From positions 29,586,959 to 29,650,958 of the forward strand of contig CM035808.1 in the NCBI GenBank assembly GCA_020466095.1: a DNA stretch of 64,000 bases. The letters are read 5' to 3'. The translations under genes were made by a program, and so were the position numbers. This document shows positions 37,201-48,335 of the stretch, one piece after another. The stretch comes from Chlorops oryzae. Lineage: Eukaryota; Arthropoda; Insecta; Diptera; Chloropidae. Positions within the stretch are counted from its first letter, which is position 1; every line of letters begins with the position of its first letter. The notes below the pieces were generated by a model. It did not search any database, was not told where the DNA came from, and was given only the letters and a program-made list of their open reading frames with translations.

Positions 37201-40200
37201 TTGTTAACATGTAAAAGACGAAATGCATGATGAGTGATGATGATGGATCGATTTCATATATGTGTGACGTGATTGATTTGTGATGTTATTGATTTGGTGA
37301 TGAGGATACAATGATATCGTCATAGAAAATGATAGATCTATGAATAAGAAAATAATCTGTGATGTGAATGGTGAGATTTTGAATGTTTCAATGTGATAAA
37401 TTATTAGACGGATTTATGGTCCTGATTAGATATGAGATACTTGATTTGTATGAAAAGATCGAGAATGGAATGATGTGAATGTGTGATATTGGTGATGAAT
37501 GTTTATTATGATGTATGTGTATGATGATGGTGGATTTTGTGACGAGTGTATGTGTGACGATGTAAATGGTGTTTTTGATGGAGTTTTCGTGACTGATAGG
37601 TATGATGTGGACCGAATTGTGTGTAATGATGGTAATGATGATGATGATGGTGAAGTTGGTGATGATGGTTAGTGGTGATGATGATGGTGATGATGATGGT
37701 GTAGGTTGGTGATGATGATGGTGAGGTTGGTGATGATGATGGTTGAGGTTGGTGATGATGATGGTGATGATGATGATGATGATGACGGTCATGGTGATTA
37801 TGATTATGACTTACGCACGTTCTTGCTTCATCACGTCTCGAAAATTCTTCAGAATTTTGCGAGTCTTAAGTGTCCCATTTTACAAACCAAATGAGAATTA
37901 TAGGCGTCATGCTAAAATTGTATTCTATGCACTGGTGCCAGAACGAGGGATTTTTTCCGTTTTGAGGGATTTATTCGATTTTACCTTCAACCAAAAATCA
38001 CTTCAAATGTTTAACAAAGGATTTTTACTGATCACTTTCCTAAAGAAAACAGAAATGAAGGGATTTTTTTTCAATATCCAAGGGAAAAGAGTCACCAAAA
38101 AACTGCCTAGCATCAGTGCTGGTTACAAAGTATGGAGAATTGAGTAAGAAAGGTTTTAAAATTCGGCTTCTTGTATATTACCACGTGATATTTAATGTAA
38201 TGAGGAGGGATACTTATGCACAGCATTTTATTAAATTATTATATTTATTTTTTAAATTTAAAACTTTCAAATCGTGGATAACAGCTCAAACATGCTTGAT
38301 GGTCGTAACTATCGATATTTCTCCAGCTCTATTGAGCAGTGTTTTTTTCATTCTGATTGTTTTTCGGCAATTCCGCGCTTGTCTGTCGATTGCGTGACAT
38401 GTGTGAATTTGTGTGTGCGCCCATAGCCATATGTAAATTTGTATTTGGACGTTGTGTACCTTTTGCATATTTTCGCCTTGTCTGCTTGCAATAGACGATT
38501 GACACGATTTGCATTTCTCATGAGAGCGAACTTTCTGCTCTAAAGCCGTTTGTACTTTTGTGTAATTGAGTGGTTTGTGGGTGAGGGATGTTCGGGGATG
38601 TGGTATGGACATTTTTTTATATCTTTCCCCTTGTCGTCCCTATACCATAAAACCATTGAACTCGAGTTTGATTGTTTTCGATCAGTTAAAATGAACGAAT
38701 GAACATGTCTGAACGCACATTCGAATATCGCCGTCGGCAATTCTCGCTATTTGAGTGTCAATCGATCGATTTACATAGATCGATTTGATATCACTGTTCT
38801 GAAAAATTTCACAATCGGATGGTCGGAACAGTGTGCACATTCAAAAAAATGCAAGTGCACATAGATGCTCTCAGTATTGATATTCTGCGCTTAAGGTGCT
38901 TATGTAATGCAAATGCAAATTTTTATGCCACTCTGCGAAAAATAAATATTTGCGCTTTCTCATGATGGCGCATATGTATTTATGTGAAACATTCGTCCCT
39001 CATAGTGCTGGTATTGTCATTTCGGTATCTTGACTCAAAATTCGGTACAATACCGGAAAAATCGGTACAGTTGGTCACATAAGGTATGGCCATCCATTTA
39101 GCACGTTTTTTCCCTTAGTGTAGAATAAAAAAAACCGACCTATTCTAAATGAATATTGCCCGGGAAATTTTTCCTATAAGAGGAAAAGTGAAGTATCCTA
39201 GGCTTCAATAAAACAAAAAGTGAATAATCAAGTTAGTTCCTTTGAAAAAAACTTTTCCAGTGTTCTTAGGATACGTGCACACCGGATCAAACGAACCGTT
39301 TTCGTTTCGTTAGTCAAGAAAACCCATTTCTTTCATGGTCTGGTGTGTTCGCTCTCATGAGGGACAATGTACTGTCGTTTTTGAAAACCGTTTGTTTCGG
39401 TTTCGTTTCGTTTGATCCGGTGTGCACGCAGCCTTATAAAGACAGACGTTTTTTTCAATTCTGCACGGAGAGCCTCCCCGGGAATGTTTAGAATCGGCCT
39501 GAATAATTGTTCTTTACGGATCAATATACTTATTAGGGGTTTTTTTTTTTTTGGACTGCAGTTTTATAATTTTCTAGTGTCTCTTCGAAAATTGTCTTAG
39601 TCCATTTGCAGCAGAGCAAACCGGCCGTATAGGTCACTCCCGTCACAGCCATTCTGAACAGAAATTATGTACTTAATTTCAGGTCATAACTATTCCTAAA
39701 CGTTTTCAAAATTTTAGATCCTTGAGAATTAACATCCTTTTTTTATTATTATTACCTATAGCCTAAAAAGTGAGTTGTGACGATCGTTTGACCGCCGCAA
39801 TGGAATGGCCCAGCGCCGAGTTTTTTTTTACTCCGTCTACCTAAATATTTTACTTGCTTGCCATCCATTTCGGTCTCCCTTTCATCTAATCTCGAAAGCT
39901 AGGATTGCATAAAAATTTTCGACATATTTAGTATTTTAAAATTAACATTCAATCATTCTCATATGCCTCATAATCATGCTATATATATTTGTTTGTTCTT
40001 TATTTCCAGGCGCTCGTTATTAACGTTTGTAGCATATTCTTTGATTTAATATGCATAATTGTATTTTTCCAATACATGAGTGAGTTGCCGCATTAAAGCT
40101 ATTTAAATTTTTGTACCTACATTAAAAGCAGAAAACAATATCAATATTTTCACATTTTTCTTCTTATCGAATTATGAAATATATGTATAAACTCTAAATG

Positions 40201-40446
40201 ATTATTCCTGGTTGTTTTCTAGACGGCTGGGCGGTAGCATTTTCGATCATCAATCTAATTATACGACCTGTCAGCGTCCTGCTGCTATACCGTGAGTTCA
40301 ATACACGCGGAGGAAGCATGCAAAGTGGTTCGGTTTTCCCGACGACTCAACAACGGAGCTATCAGGATATCGACAGACCGGCCCAGACATCTCCAAACTC
40401 CAGTGCGCCCGGCCCGGCAGGCCCACATGTGGCCAGCATATTCTGA
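31276..40446 (+). CDS. AGTRAP homologue: angiotensin II receptor-associated-type membrane protein (4 exons, 162 aa)
   Basis: Exons 31276-31323, 32495-32641, 40010-40079 and 40223-40446, with consensus GT/AG junctions and matching phases, give 162 residues (human AGTRAP is about 159). The product starts MTDLNELMGSAFVRVK and has hydrophobic spans near residues 17-35, 40-55, 66-88 and 90-112. Family marks: NFLFIIALFWTMHSKESIEA (human has a matching NFxxLALGxWAxxxRDSIDA block), FDLICIIVFF, IIRPVSVLLLYREFNTRGG (human LLLKPLSCCFVYHMYRERGG) and the tail SYQDID (human AYQTID). In mammals AGTRAP binds the AT1 receptor and sits in ER/Golgi/vesicle membranes; flies have no clear AT1 receptor, so the partner is unknown. 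Intron 2 is 7.4 kb and hosts several MITEs, a SINE and a long repeat. AATAAA at about 40531 follows the stop by ~85 nt. Confidence 0.92.
31438..31459. repeat. (GT)n microsatellite
   Basis: About 11 GT units in intron 1 of the AGTRAP-like gene. Confidence 0.9.
31931..32220. mobile_element. Palindromic MITE, CAGGGTGTTCC ends, TA flanks (290 bp)
   Basis: Begins CAGGGTGTTCCAAACTCAAT and ends with its exact complement (ATTGAGTTTGGAACACCCTG). TA flanks both sides (31929-31930 and 32221-32222). Inverted similarity extends inward through the GGAGGTGAT / ATCACCTCC blocks. Lies in intron 1 of the AGTRAP-like gene. Confidence 0.92.
33077..33946. mobile_element. ~870-bp foldback element in AGTRAP-like intron 2
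   Basis: Ends AGGACCGTTTTCTCATC and its complement GATGAGAAAACGGTCCT. Inner blocks also pair: AGGGGGTTGTGTCATTGG with CCAATGAGACAACCCCCTT, and CACCATTATGGCGTGAA with TTCACGCCATAGTGAC. The centre is near 33,510. No coding capacity. Target duplication not clear. Confidence 0.75.
34102..34274. mobile_element. MITE with CAGTATTCC ends, TA flanks (173 bp)
   Basis: Ends CAGTATTCCTCGGATAT.. and, on the other strand, CAGTATTCCCCCGGTATAAG... TA lies at 34100-34101 and 34275-34276. Same superfamily style (CAGT, TA) as 22,759 and 55,454 but a different family. Confidence 0.8.
35249..35453 (+). mobile_element. tRNA-derived SINE, copy 1
   Basis: Head with an RNA polymerase III A box TGGCGTAGTTGG (35257-35268) and B box GGTTCAACTCC (35304-35314). 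The body has GTATCACAACGGGCCCAT and the 3' part GTGGCAGCCACACCAACC ends in a CAAC repeat. Matches 52,189-52,400 in layout. A possible duplication (CTCCTTTT before, CTTCCTTTT after) flanks it. The tRNA-like head does not keep a full cloverleaf, so it is not a tRNA gene. Lies in AGTRAP-like intron 2. A further GTGGTATCACAATGGGCC fragment at about 34,992 may be a truncated relative. Confidence 0.8.
35454..37189. other. AGTRAP-like intron 2, unique-looking sequence
   Basis: No gene supported. An open frame over about 35,454-35,720 has mixed hydrophobic content but no family motif and no convincing splice context. Otherwise AT-rich. Confidence 0.35.
37190..37795. repeat. (GAT/GGT)n-rich simple repeat tract
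   Basis: Degenerate TGATG-rich DNA from about 37,200, becoming dense GATGATGGT/GATGAT from 37,620 to 37,783. It runs directly into long repeat D copy 1. Confidence 0.85.
37784..39021 (+). repeat. Long dispersed repeat D, copy 1
   Basis: Starts GACGGTCATGGTGAT and ends TCGTCCCTCATAGTGCTGGT; matches 49,027-50,550 in the same orientation. The stretch around 38,000-38,400 is almost identical to 49,255-49,640, while flanking parts are more diverged. Short ORFs in it are equally shared but lack coding features. Lies in AGTRAP-like intron 2. Confidence 0.85.
39022..40009. other. Remainder of AGTRAP-like intron 2
   Basis: Contains an inverted pair around 39,276-39,430: CACACCGGATCAAACGAA and its complement TTCGTTTGATCCGGTGTG. 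These are probably the ends of another ~155-bp MITE (about 39,276-39,428). A block near 39,125-39,175 (TATTCTAAAT..CCCGGGAA) resembles the CAGCCCGATTCTAA element family at 41,115 and 54,913. Confidence 0.5.
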
Positions 40447-40531
40447 ATTCAATAATTGCCGAATACCGATTGTTAAGTCATGGATGATGATGAGAGCTAT
40501 CGAAGAATAGAAAAGTGCATCGCATGTGGCA

Positions 40532-41114
40532 ATAAAAAAAAAATCTTATTCTAAATGACTTATATTTTTATGTTAGTTGATATTGTAACTAATCAATGAA
40601 TATCATAATTGAGTCTAAAACTTTAAGGATTAACAAACCTCCATTGGCTCCTACCTTAACTTCCATGTTAATGTGATTCTTTGTATAGTATTCGGTTTTA
40701 TTCTTATTATTTGTTTTTTAATTATTTCTTTTGATGTTTTAAATGCTTTTTGCGAAATTATTACGATTGAAATTTGATACCTTATCCCACTTCTTTTATT
40801 GTTTATAGAGGGTATAGAGGGCATTTGCGCAGCTTTAGTAATTTATCATTTTAGTTTTCAATGTTATAGCGTTTTTAATTATTTGCATTCGGCAGTATTT
40901 GAGTAATCATTTGAAATTAAGACACTGTTATCCTACCTTCTATCCTGTATGTGAATAATATTTCTACATATCTCTTGTATTTTGATTTTTAAACTTTACA
41001 TTTTTGTTTACATGAAATGAATGTCTATTAAAAACAAAATTTAACACCATTCTAATGGTATACTGTCGCGCGGTTTCACCAAATCTATTTAAAAAAATAT
41101 ATTAAAATTAAATA
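40532..41114. other. Downstream flank of AGTRAP-like gene, no gene seen
   Basis: AT-rich intergenic DNA. A TTTCACCAAATCTATTTAAA stretch near 41,070 resembles the end of the 111-bp MITE at 41,129. Confidence 0.35.
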
Positions 41115-41456
41115 CAGCCCGATTCTAAGGCCTGATTTGACCAAGCTATTTAAATAAAACTTCAATAAAAATTTACTTTTTTATATGAAATTTGACAGTT
41201 CATTTATGATTTATTTAAATAGTTTGGTGAAATCGGGCCTAAATATTCTCCGGGAGGTTTTCCGTGCAAATTTGAAAAAAAACGGCCTCTCTAAGCACAC
41301 TGGGAAACGAATACTAAGGAACCAAGTATTATGAAAATTTTTAATCAAAGATCATCGCATCCTTTCCTTTATTGATGCTTAGAATACTTCCATTTTCCGC
41401 GGAGAAACATTTCTGGGGAAGAAACTCCCGGGGAACATTCATTTCGAATAGGGCCG
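41115..41456. mobile_element. MITE family E (CAGCCCGATTCTAA end), host of a nested MITE
   Basis: Left end CAGCCCGATTCTAA continues, after a 111-bp insertion, as ATATTCTCCGGGAGG. The right side has GAAACTCCCGGGGAACATTC..TTCGAATAGGGCCG, a diverged inverted match to the left end. Relatives are at 54,913, 60,662 and 63,648. Confidence 0.7.
41129..41239. mobile_element. 111-bp MITE with TAA target duplication, nested in family E
   Basis: TIRs of about 30 bp (GGCCTGATTTGACCAAGCTA.. and GGCCCGATTTCACCAAACTA.. on the other strand) differ at three positions. TAA lies at 41126-41128 and 41240-41242. Removing the element and one TAA gives CAGCCCGATTCTAAATATTC, exactly the uninterrupted sequence at 54,913. 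The 3-bp TAA duplication fits PIF/Harbinger (Tourist-like) elements. Confidence 0.9.
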
Positions 41457-42110
41457 ATAAACTCTCAAATTGCATATAAAAAGTCGTTAAGTTCCATTTA
41501 AATTCGGTCGTGGAACCGGCACTAAACGTATTTATTACTTTGTACTATAATTGAAATGTTTGCCATGAAACCTCGTTACTACGAAACGTCTCGATTAATT
41601 TAAACTAAGTCAAAAAAAAACAAGAGCAAGCAATTTAGCGTGAAAAAATTTATATTAATTAATCTATTTGTTAACGATTTTTCTCATAAAAAAAAAATAT
41701 TTAATACTATTTATAGAAGGCTATATTTACGAATAATATTAAAAGTTTTACAAATAAATGTTGGTAAAATTGTAAAAAAAAAAGGAAGTTGTTCAAATAT
41801 CTTCTTTAAACTCTGCAATTAACGCAAAACAATCGAATGGTATGTTGTTTTAAGTATTTGAAATCATCGAGGATTCTCACGAAAAACTCATTTTACTTTT
41901 GTAATTTTAATCGTATAAGAAAAATTACAAAAATCGCAAGGTAAGATGCAAAAATATTCTTGAGTATACATGTGAACGAAAAAATGGAAAACAGACAGAC
42001 CAAGCTTCTAATCGCGTGCATTTCGGATCATCCAGCTCTAAATAACTCTCGCATTCTCTCTAACTTAAGGATTAATGACATTGAGGATTTTCTTATAACT
42101 CGGGGTAATA

Positions 42111-43025
42111 TCGTCGTTCGTAAGTTAATGTGGTCTTTACCGCAAATTGGAAAAAAATGGAGATAATACCGAGCCTTAGGCTAACTTTTCGAGATCTTTC
42201 GATCTCATCAACTTTGTTCTATAAACACTTTGGTGACAAGCTTTGTTACCATTGTGTCCTAATATGTAAAAAAAAATTTTGCATATAGAACAAAAACGGA
42301 CTAAAAATACTAAAAAAAAAAACCATTATTTTATTTTGTTCTATATGCAAGATTAAATAAAGTTCGAGTTAAGTTTGAAGTCTTAATGGTTGGTTTCTTT
42401 ACCTGAAACACCAGAAGATTAGGTAAGCCATGTCTGTCTGTCTGTATACAATTTTTTTTTTGTCGAAGGAGTTAAGTTATGGTATTGAACTTTGGTATGG
42501 AGATCCACGGAGACATGAGTAAGACCAAGTGGGCGTGGAAAGAACATGCCTTGATCAAAACAAGTTAAAATATAGGTAAGTACAAATTGTTAACGTGAAA
42601 TTTTTTGTTGGCAAATCAAATTGAACTTCGTTGAATCGAAGTCAAAATTTCATCATTTAATAAATTTGATTATTTTTTATATATTTTTATTTTATGGCTG
42701 AATCTTGTCTTACTCAACTATTCTTACCTTAGCCCTGGAACGGAAATCTTCATCTAAGACCCGAAAACAATTTTCATTTCGTTCTTATTACTGATTTTAA
42801 AGTTAATTTTTCCTTTTTCTTCTTTTTAGAATAAACTAAAAGCAATAATAAGAGTAAATATAAGTTAATTGTTCTAGAGTTAAATGGTCTTCTTATTGAA
42901 ATACATTTATAAGATTGAGTTTAAAATGATTTGAATTTGATATTTAATAAAGTTTTTGTTGCATAAAACATCTTCATTTTCATTTCTTTTCTCGCAATAC
43001 TTCCTTACTGTTTATTCTATATGCT
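42111..43025 (+). repeat. Long dispersed repeat C, copy 2
   Basis: Direct copy of 29,231-30,137 (offset about 12,882 to 12,888). It carries about 55 extra bases near 42,388-42,445 ending in a TGTCTGTCTGTCTG run just before GTATACAATTTTTTT. Related motifs (GTATACA followed by TTTATCGAAGGAGTT) occur at about 59,608. Confidence 0.8.
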
Positions 43026-44131
43026 ATAAAACAACAAATATTTTTCAAGGATATCTCAAAGACCTTTTGTAACAGGAACCTTAAAAATGCTTCCTACAGT
43101 GATTTTAGATAATACCTGTCGAAAAGTAAGCAAAGCTTTAATGTCCCTTTCTGGAGCCGCAGTCGGAAATATCCTTTTTATTTAGAATAGATTTTTCAGT
43201 GCAACTGGCGAAAGTTTCGACTGTGGTTAGAATTTTTTGTAGGATTAGGCAATTTTTTATTCGTCTTTGTTGTTTGTTATACAAATTCACCTGATATGAC
43301 CATACGGAATAATCATATTGGTGCAGATGACAGATATACCCGAGAAGTATGCAACATTTTTTTAAATTTGTTGTTTTTAAGGATGTCGCAGGCGGCTTTG
43401 GGTATTGAAACTTAACATACTTAATATTGGCATAAAACTCTATTTTCCTGTATTTTGCGTAAGTTGTACCACTTCTGGAACAACAATAAAATGAGCATAA
43501 ACAAATATTCTTCCACGGGAGCATGTATTGGTTTTAGAAAAATTACTTCAAAAATATATTTGTAATATTTTCTGAGCAATTTGCTATATGCGGGCTTTTG
43601 AATGAAAATTGTATCTTTATTATTGTCTTAGATATGAATTTTTTTAAATTACTCTAAAAAACTATTTTTTCAAGGATATTCAAAGACTATTGGAGATAGG
43701 GAGCCAAAACTCAGCGCAAATTAAATGTTTTGCATTGACAAAACAGCAAATCATTTTTCGTCGAAATAAACTTATAAACTATGCTTATAGTGCTATACCC
43801 TTTGTAATATAAATAGAACACAATAACTTACGAACGAAGATATGTAAAATGTTTGATGCAGTTCCTGAAGGCACTTAATACAAGTAGCAAATCCAATCCC
43901 CATATATAGGGATATATGTATATTCGGTTTTCCTAGCTTTGCTTACAGGTTTGTCATAACTCTTTCGCCAGAAATATGGCCGAGAATTAAGTAGCGGAGT
44001 TTTTTGCTTTCACTTGCGGATATACCGTAGACCGTCTAATGTTGTATTTTTCTGTCAATAACAAAGTTATAGCCTGGGAAATAGAGAAAAGGACTAGAGT
44101 AACAACTGATCCGAAAAAACTGACACCTGAA
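43026..44131. other. Intergenic, no gene seen
   Basis: AT-rich DNA between repeat C and the phospholipase gene. Some frames are open (e.g. 43,138-43,524 minus) but show no family signature and no coherent splice signals. Confidence 0.35.
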
Positions 44132-44288
44132 GCCTGATTTCCAATAGTGCAGGAATTCGTGCGCCTCAATTTCTGCAAACATTTAACACATCCAGACATT
44201 TAGAAACAATTACAATCAAAAGTTCTATTGATTGAAACTGGTTCCATGTATTTCTATATGTTGAATGTTTGCATTATTGGAAACCAGG
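44132..44288. mobile_element. 157-bp MITE, GCCTGRTTTCCAATA ends
   Basis: Left end GCCTGATTTCCAATAGTGCA and right end, on the other strand, GCCTGGTTTCCAATAATGCA. The interior shares a GATTGAAACTGG-type block (reverse) with 475-525. Target duplication not clear. Confidence 0.65.
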
Positions 44289-44645
44289 CATGATACAAAT
44301 ATCAACAATCTGAAAAATTTCAACAAAATTTCATATCTTTTTACCACTTCTGGCCCTTACCACTTCTGACCCCAGTCAGTTCGAATTTAATGAAAATTTC
44401 TCAATAAAAACAAAGGAGGAATAAAACTGGGCCACTCAAGCATTTATAACAGAGTTACACAAGCGAATGCTTCCAATATTTTGCGTATAGTTTTAAGCCT
44501 TCCAATGCTTGAGAAAATAAATAAAATAAGACAATAAAAAAGATTTTATTACTATTTAAGCTATAGCACTTTGTTAACAAAAAAAAAAAGTTGTACTAAA
44601 AGATCAACAAACTCATTTAAAATATTCATTTTACACTTCTTTCCT

Positions 44646-45436
44646 TTAAAATCCTTCTTTGGCCGCACGGAAATGGTATTTTTTATTGTCCAAACTCGCC
44701 AAACAAGGCACCTGAACCAAGTTAAAATAAATAGAGCCCATTAATTTTGATGCCGATGTATTCGTGTGCTTCAGACATGAGAACAGCATATCATCGCATA
44801 TGCAATGAGACCTGCAAGTGTGAGGAGCAAAGCAGTTGAGATTCATATTATTTTATTAAGAATTGAAATTCCTCACTTTGTGTAAAGAGAATCGTTATTC
44901 AGATCGTATTTATTTTGATAGGCACGTATTTTGACCGGACACAAATCGTGTTGACGACAGCAACGATCCATATTCATTTCCGTGCCGAGATCACTGTACG
45001 TTGTAGCTATATCACCCGTACCACACCACTTTGTGCCTTCAATATGAATTGAAAAATTGTTATTTCACACCAATTCGAACTAATGATGGAAAAGACCTCA
45101 AAAAACTCAAAACTTCACCTGGAATAATACCGCTCAATAGTGAGAATGGACTGCGAGGAAAAATTTTCGATGCGAAATCCATCGCAACGGTATCAGTAGC
45201 AATGGTCCCAGTGTTTGCTGTGCCGGCAACATTTGGCTTTCCAATTTCACGAGCTTTATAAGTCAATTGATCGACACGCTCGCATTGAGCCATCAGCTTG
45301 AGCATCTCATCGAATTTGATTTCCAACGGACGATTATATTTGGAGAGCTGCTCTAAAAGCGTTTTACCTTCATTCTCATTGCTGAAATAAACGAAATGGA
45401 AATTTTTAAAATTCAAGGCTCGGTTTTATCTCTCTT

Positions 45437-45482
<46 letters not shown>

Positions 45483-47494
45483 ATCTATCTATCTGTCTCC
45501 ATTTAATTGCAATGCACGCAACATTAGCTGAACGCTTTATAAGAATCTTGATCCGATCGCGTGAAATTACAAGCTTTACATACTAATTATACGAGGAGGC
45601 TCTTTCGTTTTGGCTTTCAATGCCAAATCGAAATGATTTTTTGTTTTTAATAATTTAGCGTTGGATGTGCATTGTTAAAGCTTCTTTGATTACACAAGCT
45701 TACAAAAAAATAATTTTTATATTTTCTGATCACTTCAGTGCACTTTTCTCATAGACTTTGGTCTTCTAAACACGAAAAAATATATAAAAATTCTTTTAAT
45801 GAAAGCGTTTTTTTTTACACTGATTTAAAAAAAAAAATTCTTTTATGGAGTGTTTCAGCTTTTTCGAGCAGAGCTCAAAAATTCATCATCGGACAACATC
45901 GGATGAACAAATTATCCCTCAAATTAAAGAAATTTGACCCCTATAAGACATTTTCGTGCACAGTTTTAAGATCGGCCAAGAAAATAAGATTCTGGAGATT
46001 TTGCGTTATAGATAACGTTGTGAATACAACTATACTTAGTATAGCTGAGCCACACCAATACTAAATAATTTTAGGTCATATGGTCAACCCTTTGTACATT
46101 CCCCATAAAGGTTCCTGCACTATCAAATTGACCTCATACCCGAATCATGTATTGGTGGACATTTAGCTAGGGTCCGCGGGTTTGCCAAGCCCGTAAATCA
46201 TAAATGATTCCCCCTGCGGGAGATAGTCTCCCAAATAATTTTTGAAAATATCTTTTGGGTGTCTCCTTCGCGTCTGCACAGGTTCAAATGACTCTCTGCG
46301 TTAAAGAGTGCCGTCGGTACAAGAGAAAGAACCCCGCTCGCTTCCCCGTACGGGTCACACCATTACACTACGTGTCGCCGCGACAAAAGACTCCTAACTT
46401 AAATAGGGACATTATCAGAAAATCAATGGATAATTTAAACGTTGGAGGCTTTCAATTTCCCCATTGTAGACCAGGTCTTAATCCCAAACATAGAAGTTTA
46501 TATGCATGATCTGCTTTTGTAAATTTTATGCTGCAGAGCATAAATCAATTTTTTGACAAACCTACACATTTTTTAAAGAAAATCAAATATATAATTTGAA
46601 AATATAAAAGTATTTTGGAGAATATTTAAAAATGCATTCAAAAATACATCAAACTTTAAAGTGCAATAACTCAATAACATTACCTTTTAGACAAGTGGTG
46701 CAAGAACAAAAAACATAGTCCCAGACATGAGCTATCGCATTTTAAAAATATGCATAAATTTCCTAGACACCCTGTATATATGTGCATACATATAAAGAGA
46801 TATTATATTTCAAAATTTATGGACAAATGGCAAATGCTATAATTTGCTTGTTAACTAGTGTTACTTATTTTCCACTTACTAAATTTCAATGAGTTCGCAG
46901 CTCAAGAGCAACTTCTGCGGTCCCAGCTCGGTGACGGCGATTGTCGAGTCATGATAGTAAATCATTATTAGCGAATCGTTCGAAAGACGTTTCCCACTGA
47001 AAAGTTGAAGAAAAACTTTAATTAGAGAATTTCTGCGGGTCCACTAGAAAAAGCTAGAAATGATGTGAAAATGAATTGTTGGCCATGGCAATCATTTTAT
47101 TCAATTTATTCACAATACCCCATTGAATGAATGAATACATTGATAAAAAGGCCTGACTGTGTTTATTTATGTTTATATTTACACATATTTGTTGTTACCT
47201 GTACGATTTCATTTGCCGTAGACTGCGTTCCTCGATTATTTTTTGTGTGAACGAAGTGAACGATGGGAATCCTTGAAGTCCTTGAGGTAAAGTAAAAGTA
47301 ATTGTTGGCTTTGCACCGGCTGTTGTTAGGAAACCGCCAAGAAATAAACTAACCAAGACCAATAACCATCGAAGCTGTTGTCTTAGATTTAGTTCCTTTT
47401 CTTTCTTGCCACAATGGCGCATCATCCTAATGATTGGCGCCAAAAAGTATGCTAAATATCCTGTTTTTCCTTTCGAAGACGGATTTAACGCCAT
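44646..47494 (-). CDS. Group III secreted phospholipase A2 (5 exons, up to 333 aa)
   Basis: Minus-strand exons 47199-47494, 46880-46996, 45119-45381, 44877-45036 and 44646-44811 join in phase. Exon 4 gives the Ca2+ loop WCGTGDIA (Trp229-Cys-Gly) and the catalytic block DRCCRQHDLC with His255-Asp256; exon 5 gives SHCICDDMLFSCL. This is the group III (bee-venom type) layout, cleaving the sn-2 acyl bond of phospholipids. A hydrophobic stretch at residues 43-60 (RWLLVLVSLFLGGFLTTAGA) looks like a signal peptide, so translation may really start at Met24 or Met25; the longer start at 47494 would put 40 residues in front. Between signal and catalytic domain lies a ~160-residue propeptide-like region without known motifs, also common in fly members. 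The acceptor of exon 4 (ATTGAAG) is weak but restores IIPGTKWCG. A minus AATAAA is at 44545-44550. Intron 2 holds a (CT)n tract. Confidence 0.93.
45431..45480. repeat. (CT)n microsatellite with CTAT tail
   Basis: About 23 CT units then CTATCTATCTATCTGTCT, inside intron 2 of the phospholipase gene. Confidence 0.95.
46080..46780. other. Phospholipase intron 2: locally GC-richer patch and a transposon end
   Basis: From 46,165 to 46,500 composition is less AT-rich, with an open + frame (46,255-46,509) rich in Arg/Lys. No motif is recognised and it opposes the host gene. At 46,768 ACACCCTGTATA matches the end sequence of the CAGGGTGT palindromic MITEs, but no partner end was found. Confidence 0.35.
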
Positions 47495-48335
47495 TCTTGC
47501 GTTTTTTTTTTTTTTGTATTTTATTTGGACATCACAAAGTTTTCATTGCCTCTAGTTAAATTTAAAAAAAAAAAATTATTTTTCTATTGATAAATAACTT
47601 CCCATCGGCCGTAATCTTAATTGCGCTGCGGCATAAATACAAAATTTTTTGTATTCCAATGAAGTTCATATTTCATTATTTTATTTATTTCAATTCGTCC
47701 TTATTGAACGACTTTCGTTGGGCATTCTGTGAGGACAACTGCAGGCGAAAATTCTTTTGACAATTATTACGACGGAAAATTGTTGGAAAATATCGATTAT
47801 CTCTACCCATATCTCCACACAAAAATTTATTATTTAACTCAAATTAAACATAGGAAATTTTCATGTCCTTTTTGAATTTTTAAACAGTTGTTGTTCTGCA
47901 TAATAAATTATTCAAAAAAAAATAAAAAATTATTGAAGAACATCTGTCGCGATTACATTTGTGAGAACTTTTCAAAAACCGCAGCCCAAACGATTCAATA
48001 AAGAATCTGGCCGGTTGAGCAAAGGCCAAGGATTTTTTAAATTTTGTTGATTTTTCAATAGGTGCCATCTAAAAACACGGTGGAGACCACTTATTAAATT
48101 TGCATTTTGAATAGTCCTTGAAATATCCTAAAAAAATGCTTTTTTGGTAAGCCTTTTTTCAAAATTTAATATCTCAACACCCAATTGAGACAAAAAAAAA
48201 TGATCTAAAAAGAATCTGTAAGATAATAAAACAAGAAAGCCAAAAAACAATTTTATGATCATTTAGAATAATTGAGAGCATAAAAATTGTGCTTCAATGT
48301 TATGTGTTATTGAAAAATATGTTGGCAGCTTCCTA
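47495..48335. other. Upstream flank of the phospholipase gene
   Basis: AT-rich; presumably holds the promoter and 5' UTR of the minus-strand gene. No second gene is supported. Confidence 0.4.

Noticed and set aside
46255..46509. Arg/Lys-rich ORF in the phospholipase intron
   Set aside because: No recognised domain, poor start context, opposite to the host gene.
47880..48068. Minus-strand ORF MAPIEKSTKFKKS..
   Set aside because: Short, ends in a low-complexity AT stretch, no acceptor/donor pairing with the phospholipase exons.
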